From ATM1 sp003577165 (GTDB lineage Bacteria; Armatimonadota; Fimbriimonadia; Fimbriimonadales; ATM1), in contig SZPM01000002.1 in NCBI GenBank assembly GCA_030263715.1, positions 174,297-238,296 on the forward strand: DNA of 64,000 nucleotides, in the 5' to 3' direction. The notes under the pieces are model-generated. The model was given only the letters and a program-made list of their open reading frames with translations. It searched no databases and was not told where the DNA came from. Positions within the stretch are counted from its first letter, which is position 1. Every line of letters begins with the position of its first letter. The position numbers and the translations under genes were made by a program. This document shows positions 43,021 to 50,312 of the stretch, in pieces.

Positions 43021-44379
43021 TCAGTTCGGGGCGAACTTACGGAACGCCTCTCGTACTGCATCATCGTCGCGATAGAGGTCCTTGAGTTCGCTTTCTGAGA
43101 TCTTCTTGCCGCCGGCGGTCGCGATCATCCACTTCTCGCAGCCCGGCGACCCGGAGTAGGCTCCGCTCGGGAGCCAGGCGCACCAGTCTGTGGTGGCTGG
43201 GGTCTCCGCTTCGTCCCCGGTGCCGTCGCTCATCGAGGGAAGGGGGGCGTAGGTGACGACCACCTGCCCGGTCTTCGGATCGTACAACTCGACGACGCCC
43301 GATTCTCGGCCGACTGCGATGCAGTTTCCGAGAGGGGAGACGGCAAAGCACTGGACCGCGTCCTTCGCGTCCCGCGTTTCGAATGCCGGTACGCGCGTAT
43401 CGGCGTGGAAGACCTGGTACTTGAGTTTGTCTGCAGAGCGAATCGCGAAGAAGCTCAGGTTCCTTTGACGAGCCGAAAGAGATTCGAATAGATTCGGAGC
43501 GGTTTCGTCGCGAACCACCCTTCCGGTTTTCGCGTCCACATACTCGACCGCTTGCACCCCTTCGTTGGGTGATTCGGTCTGCACGATGATCGCATTTCGG
43601 TCGCTGCTCACGCAAAGTGTCACTGCAGGCGACTGCGTTCTTACTTCGACTGCTTTCTTCGCTCCCGGCATGATGCGATAGACCTGAGGCGACAAGCCGA
43701 GCACGTAGAGGGAGCCGTCAGCCGCGTAGTCCATCGCCTGCGATTCTGCCCAGTCCGCTTCACTCGGCGGCAACGGGATCTGGCGGAACACATCGCCCGT
43801 GGCAACATCCCATTCCCAAATCACGCTTCGGGCGCCCGACTCCAGGAATTCGTAGGAGAGCGCGGCGACTCGAGTCCCGTTCGAATTGAAACGTACGGAA
43901 GTCGCGAAATCCGTCGGCCCGTCCAGCGCGTGGATCAACGCCCCGTTCGCCGCGTCGAGTAGGAACACAAAGCCCGGGCCAGAGCCATCTATGGCCTCGA
44001 CCGCAAGGATGCTCCCGTCCGGGGAGTATTCGAGGTCGCCCGCAAGCCCCGTCGCCCAGTAATCGCCTCGAAGGCGCTTTTCAAGACGGGCGGCCCACGC
44101 TTGCTCGCCGGAGGACAGGTCTACGACGCGGTTCTGATTTGGGTTCCTCTCCGACACGGCGAGCCACCGGCCATCTCGCGAGAATTCGAGTGCGCGGATG
44201 CCTCCGACGGATTCGCTCAGGGCGTACTGCACGGGTGCCGGGGTCTCGCCAACGGCGCCGCCCGGCCCCGACGTCGGGCGGTCTCGCGTGCTGGAACAGG
44301 AAGCGGCCAGCAGCCCCGCGATGAGGGCTGCCGGCCAAATCCAAGCCGATGAGAAACGATTCCGCTTCGCCATCGCCAT
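43021..44379 (-). CDS. WD40-like beta-propeller lipoprotein
   Basis: The roughly 452-residue protein has a lipoprotein signal (IWPAALIAGLLAASC) and repeated propeller blades (SRDGRWLAVSE, SPDGSILAVEA, SSDRNAIIV, SPLGNCIAVGR). The start near 44379 (ATG) overlaps the thioredoxin-like gene stop by ten or so bases; the frame extending to 44436 is that overlap. A small C-terminal segment (KKISESELKDLYRDDDAV) is unusual. It is the second gene of a two-gene unit with the thioredoxin-like protein. Function unknown. Confidence 0.6.
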   Translation of the reverse strand: MAMAKRNRFSSAWIWPAALIAGLLAASCSSTRDRPTSGPGGAVGETPAPVQYALSESVGGIRALEFSRDGRWLAVSERNPNQNRVVDLSSGEQAWAARLEKRLRGDYWATGLAGDLEYSPDGSILAVEAIDGSGPGFVFLLDAANGALIHALDGPTDFATSVRFNSNGTRVAALSYEFLESGARSVIWEWDVATGDVFRQIPLPPSEADWAESQAMDYAADGSLYVLGLSPQVYRIMPGAKKAVEVRTQSPAVTLCVSSDRNAIIVQTESPNEGVQAVEYVDAKTGRVVRDETAPNLFESLSARQRNLSFFAIRSADKLKYQVFHADTRVPAFETRDAKDAVQCFAVSPLGNCIAVGRESGVVELYDPKTGQVVVTYAPLPSMSDGTGDEAETPATTDWCAWLPSGAYSGSPGCEKWMIATAGGKKISESELKDLYRDDDAVREAFRKFAPN

Positions 44380-44389
44380 CGTCGCGGCG

Positions 44390-45214
44390 CTATCCGCCGC
44401 CCAGTTCCTTGAGAATTTCCTTCGCCGTTTCAACATGACTCTTGACGGCGTCCTTCATCTTGATGATCTCGTTGCACATTCTCTTCGCATTCGTGACGTC
44501 CTGTTTGCTGAGGTAACAGAATAGCAGCGAGATTTTCGCATAGGAGCGATCTTCGGCCTTGACTGCGGACGAGTCGGCCTTTTTAAACAAGGGGATCGCC
44601 TTGTCGATTTCTTCCGACATCTGGTAGATGTCGCCGATGGCGTTGCACGCCTTTGCAAGATATTCGCCTTTGTATTTCTTCGACTCGGCTTTTGCAAGGC
44701 TCGCTTCCGCCTCCTTCGTCTCTTTCCAACTTCCGTATGTCCACGCGAGTTTCGCGAACGTTTCACCGGAAGCGTTCGCCGATTTCGATTCCTCGAGCAG
44801 CTTCGGATACATCGCGTTCAACTCGATGAACTTCTGCATCTCGATTGAGAACTCTTCGGGGGGGAGGTAGCCCCCGATCTCGCCTCGGACTTTTCCTTCC
44901 GCATTCAGGAACAGGATCGTTGGATAGCCCTGTACTTTGTACGTCTTGGCGAGGTCGACGCCTTCCTTCTCTGCGTTTACCTTCAGCGGCACCAACTGCG
45001 CCGCCAACTTGACCACCCTCGCATCGGGGTATGTGTCCTGGTCAAGTCGTTTGCACCACCCTCACCAGTCCGTGTAAAAGTCGACCATGATGAGCCGGTT
45101 GGACTTCTTCGCTGCCTCCACGGCTGAGGCGTAGTCCTTGGCCCACTGGATTTCGTCTGCGGCCGCGAGGGCCGGGATGCCGAGCGCGATCGCGCCAGCC
45201 AGGAGCAGTTTCAT
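44390..45214 (-). CDS. Thioredoxin-like protein with in-frame TGA (probable selenoprotein)
   Basis: The reading frame is continuous from ATG 45214 (AAGGAGG seven bases upstream) to 44390 if the TGA at 45062-45064 is read through: 274 residues with the special codon at residue 51. It encodes a signal peptide (LLLAGAIALGIPALAAA), a thioredoxin domain (LIMVDFYTDW-U-GWCKRLD) and a helical TPR-like C-terminal half. The TGA stands exactly where the first active-site Cys belongs (CGWC to UGWC). Downstream residues KVQGYPTILFLN confirm the thioredoxin fold. Alternatives are a premature stop or sequencing error, but position and conservation favour selenocysteine. Confidence 0.75.
45007..45047 (-). 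promoter_or_regulatory. Candidate bacterial SECIS hairpin
   Basis: On the minus strand, ACTTGACCA (45047-45039) pairs perfectly with TGGTCAAGT (45015-45007). An inner CCC/GGG helix closes an 8-base loop, CGAUGCGA, with G at the second position. The hairpin begins 14 bases after the TGA and its apical loop about 35 bases after it, in the usual range for bacterial SECIS elements. Confidence 0.55.
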
Positions 45215-45296
45215 TGGGTCCTCCTTCAGGATCGGATGATTATGGGACGGGCAGGGAGTCGAAGCGTGTCGCGGCGCGCGGATAGAATGTCGGATC

Positions 45297-46247
45297 ATGA
45301 AGATCCTCGTCGCCGACAAGTTCGAAGATGCCGGCCTCGCGGGCCTCAAGGCGTGCGGATTCGACGTAGTTTATAGCCCAGACTTGAAAGAAGAGAGCCT
45401 CCGCCAGGAGTTGGAGGCCGAGCGGCCCGACGGCCTTGTCGTCCGGAGCACGGTCGTGGGGGCCGAGCACATGGTGGACAGTTTGAAACTGATCGTGCGG
45501 GCAGGCGCGGGCTACAACACGATCAACGTGGACGCAGCCAAGGCGAAGGGAATCAAGGTCAGTAACTGCCCAGGAAAGAACGCCGACGCTGTCGCTGAAC
45601 TGACGTTCGGCCTGATCCTCGCACTCGACCGGCGCATCCCGGACAACGTTCACCAACTCCGCGAGGGCAAGTGGAATAAGAAGGAGTTTGGTAAAGCGCG
45701 CGGTCTCAAAGGGCGAACCTTGGGAGTCGTCGGGTTCGGAAACATCGGGCAATGTGTCGCGAGGTTAGGAAGGGCGTTCGGCATGAGAGTCCTCGTTTAC
45801 AGCGGGCACGCGAGTGGGGCAGAACTGCGCGAAGTCGGAGCGGAGAAGGCGGACCTCGACCGCCTCGCAGCCGAAAGTGACGCGGTGAGCGTCAACTGCT
45901 CTTTGACAAGTGAGACGCGCGGATTGTGCGGCAAGGGATTCTTCGACAAGATGAAGCCGGGCGCGTTCTTCGTCAACACCAGTCGCGCAGAAGTTGTAGA
46001 TCAGAGCGCGCTGCTCGCCGCGATTGAAGCCAAAGGCATTCGCGCGGGGTTGGACGTGTTTGAAGGTGAGCCGACGAGCGCCGAGGGAGAGTACGACGGC
46101 GAGATGCGCTTCGTGGATCGCGTCTACTGCACGCATCACATCGGCGCCAGCACGGATCAAGCGCAGGACGCAGTGGCGGCGGAGACGGTGAGGATATTCG
46201 AGGTGTTCTCGAAGACCGGCGACGCGCCGAACTGCGTGAACTGTTAG
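45297..46247 (+). CDS. serA: Phosphoglycerate-dehydrogenase-like 2-hydroxyacid dehydrogenase
   Basis: The 316-residue NAD enzyme has VVGFGNIGQCVA (Rossmann), the Arg motif near LIVRAGAGYNTI, an ALLDVFEGEP-type AGLDVFEGEP (Glu) and a HHIGAST His. These are the Arg-Glu-His set of D-2-hydroxyacid dehydrogenases; length and the C-terminus lacking an ACT domain match short SerA proteins. It likely makes 3-phosphohydroxypyruvate for serine synthesis. It is divergent from the selenoprotein gene with 82 bases between. Confidence 0.85.
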   Translation: MKILVADKFEDAGLAGLKACGFDVVYSPDLKEESLRQELEAERPDGLVVRSTVVGAEHMVDSLKLIVRAGAGYNTINVDAAKAKGIKVSNCPGKNADAVAELTFGLILALDRRIPDNVHQLREGKWNKKEFGKARGLKGRTLGVVGFGNIGQCVARLGRAFGMRVLVYSGHASGAELREVGAEKADLDRLAAESDAVSVNCSLTSETRGLCGKGFFDKMKPGAFFVNTSRAEVVDQSALLAAIEAKGIRAGLDVFEGEPTSAEGEYDGEMRFVDRVYCTHHIGASTDQAQDAVAAETVRIFEVFSKTGDAPNCVNC

Positions 46248-46274
46248 CGGTTAGATCGGGATCGCTCGATCAAA

Positions 46275-46313
46275 GTCCGTGCGCGGACGGATGATCGAAG
46301 TCCGCCTGCGGAC
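46275..46313 (+). repeat. Tandem hairpin repeat
   Basis: Two 25-base units, GATCAAAGTCCG-TGCG-CGGACG and GATCGAAGTCCGC-CT-GCGGACG, each a 5-6 bp perfect hairpin, follow the serA stop by about 20 bases. The function may be termination or a REP-like element. Confidence 0.45.
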
Positions 46314-46329
46314 GAATCACCCTTCATTC

Positions 46330-46371
46330 AAAAAAACATCGAGCCCTTGCGAAAATTCGCAGGGGCTCGAT
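46330..46371 (-). terminator. Rho-independent terminator of the PEP-CTERM gene
   Basis: Minus-strand ATCGAGCCC ... GGGCTCGAT stem (outer nine pairs plus an inner TGCGAA/TTCGCA helix) is followed by G and seven T. It lies 18 bases past the stop of the gene at 46389. Confidence 0.9.
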
Positions 46372-46388
46372 TGACTGTCCGTCGCAGA

Positions 46389-46985
46389 CTACTTTCTGCG
46401 GCGGGCGGCGAGCGCAGCGAGACCTGCGCCAACAGCGAGCAACGTCGCTGGCTCCGGCACAACGGTGCCGTCAACTCGAATGGTCGTTGGCGACCCCGCT
46501 CCGAACCGCTCACCGGTGGAACCCCTGATCGAGTATCCCACCAATCCGGATGTCGCGAAGTAGTTGGCTGACCAATGGCTGCCGCTCGGCGGAGTTAGCC
46601 TTAGCCAATACCGTCCCGGGCCGACAACCACGTTGTAAGCCGCGTCGGTCCAGTTCGACTGGCCCGCTCCCCCGTTGAAGTCATGGGTCGCGGAAGCGAT
46701 TGGCGCGGCATCGTTCGCAGTCGTGCCCGAACCGTCGTCTGGCAGCAGGGTTCCCGTGAATCCGGTGTTCCCCGGGTCCGTGATCTCCCAGCCATCTACG
46801 CCGATTGTCGTGATACTCCAGCCCGGCGAGGCGACATCGAACGGGATGTAGACCCGCCACAGGTCTGCCGTTCCGATCGTTCGACCTGAGGTAAAGCCCG
46901 AGGCCGACTGAAGCAGCAAGTACGCATTGCCCGACAGCGGCACTCCAACGAGCACCCCAGCGAGCAGTAATCCTCTGAGTTTCAT
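46389..46985 (-). CDS. PEP-CTERM sorting-signal protein
   Basis: The 198-residue exported protein has an N-terminal signal (GLLLAGVLVGVPLSGNA) and ends with VPEPATLLAVGAGLAALAARRRK, a standard PEP-CTERM signal: motif, hydrophobic helix, basic cluster. The mature domain is beta-rich and hypothetical. ATG 46985 begins the signal; the longer frame has no better start. Such proteins are processed by exosortase, which should be encoded elsewhere in the genome. Confidence 0.85.
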   Translation of the reverse strand: MKLRGLLLAGVLVGVPLSGNAYLLLQSASGFTSGRTIGTADLWRVYIPFDVASPGWSITTIGVDGWEITDPGNTGFTGTLLPDDGSGTTANDAAPIASATHDFNGGAGQSNWTDAAYNVVVGPGRYWLRLTPPSGSHWSANYFATSGLVGYSIRGSTGERFGAGSPTTIRVDGTVVPEPATLLAVGAGLAALAARRRK

Positions 46986-47123
46986 GTGATTTACTCTCCT
47001 TCCAAACACTCTCAAGGCCCGAGCCCAACTGGGCTCCTGCACATGAGCAGTATACAGCAGTTTCCCCGGCACGAGCGACTCTCTTCACTTCCCCGAAGAA
47101 TTACTGTGGCTCTCGTGGAATCC

Positions 47124-47930
47124 TCACCGGCGACGGCCGATGATCTCATAGACCGGCGGCGTGCTGAAGAATCCACGCTCGCTTCTCGACGCTTCCTGCA
47201 TCGCGCCCAAGTATTCGTCCGCAACCTGCCTTCCCAGGTACCCGTTGTTGACCAGAACCGGCAGGAAATTACTGAAGAATGTGAGGGGCCAACTCCACAG
47301 CTCATCCCCGAAAGAAGCCAGTCGAAGGATCGGCCGGATGGAGACGATCTCAAGCCCGTTCTCCTTCATCATCGCCGGGAGGCGGAGTGCAAAGTCGGGA
47401 TCTCCCCCTCGTTCGCGCCAAGCGCGCTCGACGGCTGAGATGACCTCCGCCTGGACGCGGGGGCGAGGAAACACGGAAAGGGCGCGATAGTTGAAGTAGT
47501 CCTGGACCACGAACATGCCCCCTGACTTGAGCGAAGCGGAGACGCGCATCACCGCGCGGCCAGGATCGCCCAGGAAGCAGAGCACCCATCGTGCGTAGGC
47601 GCCGTCAAACGAATCCGGACTGGGCTCGTACTCTTGAACGTCGGCGAGAACCGCGCGGACATTTGGCAATCGGCGCGACTCCAGTGCCCGGATGAAGTTC
47701 TCGGACTCGTCGACTGCAACGATTTCGCCGGAAGGGCCGACGATGGCCGCAAGGTCTTCGGATGCGTAGCCCGGACCGCAACCGACGTCGAGAATGCGCA
47801 TCCCTTCGCCGAACCCCGCGCGCCGCCAGCCTTCGTGAGCGATATCGCTCCAGATCCGGTGCTGTAGGCCGAGGCGAGCAAGTTCGTCGTCCCCAGTGCC
47901 CAACACATACGGCTCCCGCGATTCGGACAT
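47124..47930 (-). CDS. SAM-dependent methyltransferase
   Basis: The 268-residue class I methyltransferase has ILDVGCGPGYASEDLA (SAM motif I), IVAVDESENFI (motif II), and VQEYEPSPDSFDGAYARW (motif IV). The substrate cannot be told. The ATG at 47930 starts the protein; the frame to 48086 overlaps the divergent exported gene. No membrane segments. Confidence 0.8.
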   Translation of the reverse strand: MSESREPYVLGTGDDELARLGLQHRIWSDIAHEGWRRAGFGEGMRILDVGCGPGYASEDLAAIVGPSGEIVAVDESENFIRALESRRLPNVRAVLADVQEYEPSPDSFDGAYARWVLCFLGDPGRAVMRVSASLKSGGMFVVQDYFNYRALSVFPRPRVQAEVISAVERAWRERGGDPDFALRLPAMMKENGLEIVSIRPILRLASFGDELWSWPLTFFSNFLPVLVNNGYLGRQVADEYLGAMQEASRSERGFFSTPPVYEIIGRRR

Positions 47931-48043
47931 GCGAGGCCGAATTTTAGCTGAACAGACTCCCCGGCATTCCTGCCAGTTTCTCTTCGAACCTCGCCGCTTG
48001 GCGAACAGTCTGCTTCCAAAGGTGTACGATTTGAGGTGAACCG

Positions 48044-48343
48044 ATGATCCCTTTCGTCCCCGTTGCCGCAGCCCTATCGTTCGCATCCGCGAACATCGCG
48101 GAGTTTCATGTCGTGTCGGTCGAACGGCACGTCGCCTTCGCCGGAAAGTTGGGGTCCCGTGTTCACGAAACGCTCATTGCCGAAAACGGCGGAGTGCGAG
48201 TGAAGATTCGTGTAGGAGCCTATCACACGCGGTTCTTCAACGCACCGGAGCCGATTGAGCCAGGAGACATCATTCTCATTTTCGGCAAGCCGCAGGCGTC
48301 CGAATTCGCCGTATCCCGAAGTCAGATCGCCAAGCGATCATAG
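48044..48343 (+). CDS. Small hypothetical exported protein
   Basis: The 99-residue product has a signal-like N-terminus (FVPVAAALSFASANIA) and a beta-rich body (VRVKIRVGAYHTRFF). The ATG has GAGGTGA seven bases upstream. It overlaps the following convergent gene by six bases. It is divergent from the methyltransferase. Function unknown. Confidence 0.5.
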   Translation: MIPFVPVAAALSFASANIAEFHVVSVERHVAFAGKLGSRVHETLIAENGGVRVKIRVGAYHTRFFNAPEPIEPGDIILIFGKPQASEFAVSRSQIAKRS

Positions 48344-48964
48344 ACGGAACGAGAGCATCACGTAGCCGTTGTAGACGACTTCGTTATCATCGTCGTTCGG
48401 TAGACCCACGCTCGCTCCGAAGGAGAGACCCTCGACGCCCTTGACGTATCCGTATATGCCCAAGTAGGTGTAGCCATCTTCACCCGAGGCGTGTTCCACC
48501 ATGGCCGACCAGTCTCCAAGAATCGGGAAGTCCGCGCCAACAAGAAGCCGACTGTCTGTGTCGTACATCCATCCTGCATGAAGCCGGAAGCCCGGGAAGT
48601 CGTATCTTGCGACCACATACTCGTCGAACTCGTTCCCAGCGAAGTTAAGAACCCCAGCGCTCACCGCGTACCTGCCTTCGGTCGGCTCCTCGTAGAGCAG
48701 GAGCTTCGCGTTGAGGGAGTACCCGCGCTTGTAGTCTGAGTCGAAGCCGATCTCCAGCCTGTCTCCCAAACCGACCAGGAAGGAACCCGAGTGGGTCCCG
48801 TCGCCCCCGAACTCCGCTGCGGTGCCCGCGACCGAGTGCATCAAGACGACTTCCCGGTCCCGGAGGATGTCTGCGACCGGCATCCAGTTCAGAGCGGTCG
48901 GCCAGGCTGCCCCGCTAGCCGCCGCACACGCGATTGCCGTCGCCACGAATGGTTTGATGCCCAC
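48338..48964 (-). CDS. Hypothetical exported beta-barrel-like protein
   Basis: The 208-residue protein has an N-terminal signal (ATAIACAAASGAAWPTA) and alternating beta strands ending in a C-terminal Phe-like sequence (YVMLSFRL), as in outer-membrane barrels. The GTG at 48964 has AGGGGAG a few bases upstream. No family recognised. The structured intergenic region lies upstream of it. Confidence 0.55.
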   Translation of the reverse strand: MGIKPFVATAIACAAASGAAWPTALNWMPVADILRDREVVLMHSVAGTAAEFGGDGTHSGSFLVGLGDRLEIGFDSDYKRGYSLNAKLLLYEEPTEGRYAVSAGVLNFAGNEFDEYVVARYDFPGFRLHAGWMYDTDSRLLVGADFPILGDWSAMVEHASGEDGYTYLGIYGYVKGVEGLSFGASVGLPNDDDNEVVYNGYVMLSFRL

Positions 48965-49078
48965 AACTCCCCTCGCGCCCTTGATCGGGCGACGGGGTCA
49001 TTCCACAGAGGACCAGCCTGCAGCCCCGCATTCCTCGCGGAATTTGGCGTCACGAGCAGGGTTTAGCGCTTAAAGCAG

Positions 49079-49204
49079 CGTGGGGCCGGCCAAGGGATGA
49101 GAAACCGGCCCCCACGGCTTAGTCGAGTGGCGGCTGCCTCACCCTGCTGGGCAACCGCAGCCCAGGACCCCACGCGCCAACTAGGGATCAAGGGCCCCGA
49201 CTAG
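49079..49204. ncRNA. Structured RNA candidate or long palindromic region
   Basis: Within about 125 bases: a stem of CGTGGGGCCGG with CCGGCCCCCACG (49079-49116), an outer TAGTCG/CGACTA helix (49120-49125 with 49198-49203), and two mutually exclusive inner hairpins (GGCTGC/GCAGCC and CTGGGC/GCCCAG). No match to a riboswitch class I could verify. A TATATAAT element at 49229-49236 (reverse strand) could drive minus-strand transcription through it. Confidence 0.4.
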
Positions 49205-49257
49205 ACAAAAACCTGTCACATCTTCCGATTATATAGCATATCCCTTAAGGATTCTAT

Positions 49258-49752
49258 GTGAATATCCGAGAGTCTAAGATGTGCGCCTCTCATGGTAGGA
49301 TTCCCCGCCGGCGGCGCGGCACACTCCTAATGGATGTGGTCATCGGCATGTTCTTGCTGATGCTCGCTGCCGCGGGGCTCCTATCTTTATTTCCCGTCCT
49401 CAAGCGGAGCGAATCCATGGCGCGCCACGAGTCGCGCGCCGTCCAGATCGCCAACCGGATGCTGGAACATATTCAGATGCTCCGCCCTTCAGACGTGAAC
49501 CCGCAGGCCCTTGCCCAACTCAACCTGATCGACGAGGGTCAGACCGGGAGTCCTTACGAGTTTACCAATGTGCCCTTGGACGAGGCATCGCTCTACAGTC
49601 CGGCACAGGCTTTGAGGTCCGGCCAGGGCAAATTCTGGGTTGAGGACCTGCCCGACGGATCGAAGAAGATCACTCTGGTCGTCTCGTGGCTTTCCGAGAG
49701 CGGAGTCCGCCGCCAAGTCCTGACCGGGACGATCATCGGAGCGTATCGCTAA
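49258..49752 (+). CDS. Prepilin-type (PilV/GspI-like) protein
   Basis: The 164-residue product has a basic leader (RRRRGTLLMDVVIGMFLLML), a prepilin-like hydrophobic helix with Gly preceding it, and a globular tail. The start is GTG at 49258 or ATG 49279; the leader before RRRR is unusually long from GTG. Its stop overlaps the next gene by one base. It heads a three-gene pseudopilin operon. Confidence 0.65.
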   Translation: MNIRESKMCASHGRIPRRRRGTLLMDVVIGMFLLMLAAAGLLSLFPVLKRSESMARHESRAVQIANRMLEHIQMLRPSDVNPQALAQLNLIDEGQTGSPYEFTNVPLDEASLYSPAQALRSGQGKFWVEDLPDGSKKITLVVSWLSESGVRRQVLTGTIIGAYR

Positions 49753-50312
49753 TGAGGAAGCGAGGATTCACCCTGCTGGAGATGCTCGTGGGCATGAGCA
49801 TCTTCTTTCTGCTGGTCGGGGGGCTCATGTCCCTCTGGGTCACTAGTTTCCGCTTCTACAACTACACGGACACCGACATTGACCTCTCCCAATCGAATTC
49901 GATGGGAATGCGCAAGATCTGCGAGAAGCTCCGGAGCGCAATGGCGATTGAGATCACCGGCGACGGGAAGACGCTCTACTATACTCTTCCTCGCCTGTCC
50001 GACCAGGTCGACCCGACGACTGGAGAGCGCGAGTACGTGCAACCGCTCACTGCCGACGTGGAGCGCTCGTTCAGCGTAGTCGATGGACAACTCGTCGACG
50101 ACGAAACGGGGGAAGTGCTCGTAGATGAGATTTCCGCTGTCGACCCGGATCCAGGTTCGACCCAGTACGGCCAAGAGTATGCGCCGTTTCAACTTACTAC
50201 CATCGGCTCGCGGCGGGCCGTGACCATCAACCTCATCACGCGGCGGACAGTCGGACCCACCGATCGGTATGTCCGAATGAAAACGACAGCAATCTTGAGG
50301 AACGGATCATGA
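49752..50312 (+). CDS. Prepilin-type (PilW/GspJ-like) protein
   Basis: The 186-residue protein has the classic prepilin start RKRGFTLLEMLVGMSIFFLLVGGL with Gly-Phe cleavage and Glu+5. The globular part is beta-rich. ATG 49752 overlaps the upstream stop (TAATG), and its own stop overlaps the next ATG. Part of the pseudopilin operon. Confidence 0.8.
   Translation: MRKRGFTLLEMLVGMSIFFLLVGGLMSLWVTSFRFYNYTDTDIDLSQSNSMGMRKICEKLRSAMAIEITGDGKTLYYTLPRLSDQVDPTTGEREYVQPLTADVERSFSVVDGQLVDDETGEVLVDEISAVDPDPGSTQYGQEYAPFQLTTIGSRRAVTINLITRRTVGPTDRYVRMKTTAILRNGS

Noticed and set aside
45062..45349. Separate 95-residue gene ending at the TGA and a second gene from GTG 45016
   Set aside because: The two halves are in the same frame, complete one thioredoxin fold, and the TGA is at the redox Cys; two genes would split the active site.
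49079..49204. Cyclic-di-GMP or S-box riboswitch upstream of the pseudopilin genes
   Set aside because: GGGCAACC resembles parts of these classes, but the conserved cores (GCAAAGCC or the S-box GAUGA elements) are missing.
49079..49236. SRP RNA or RNase P fragment on the minus strand
   Set aside because: The diagnostic GGAA loop with flanking AGCAGCC of SRP RNA and RNase P core motifs are absent.
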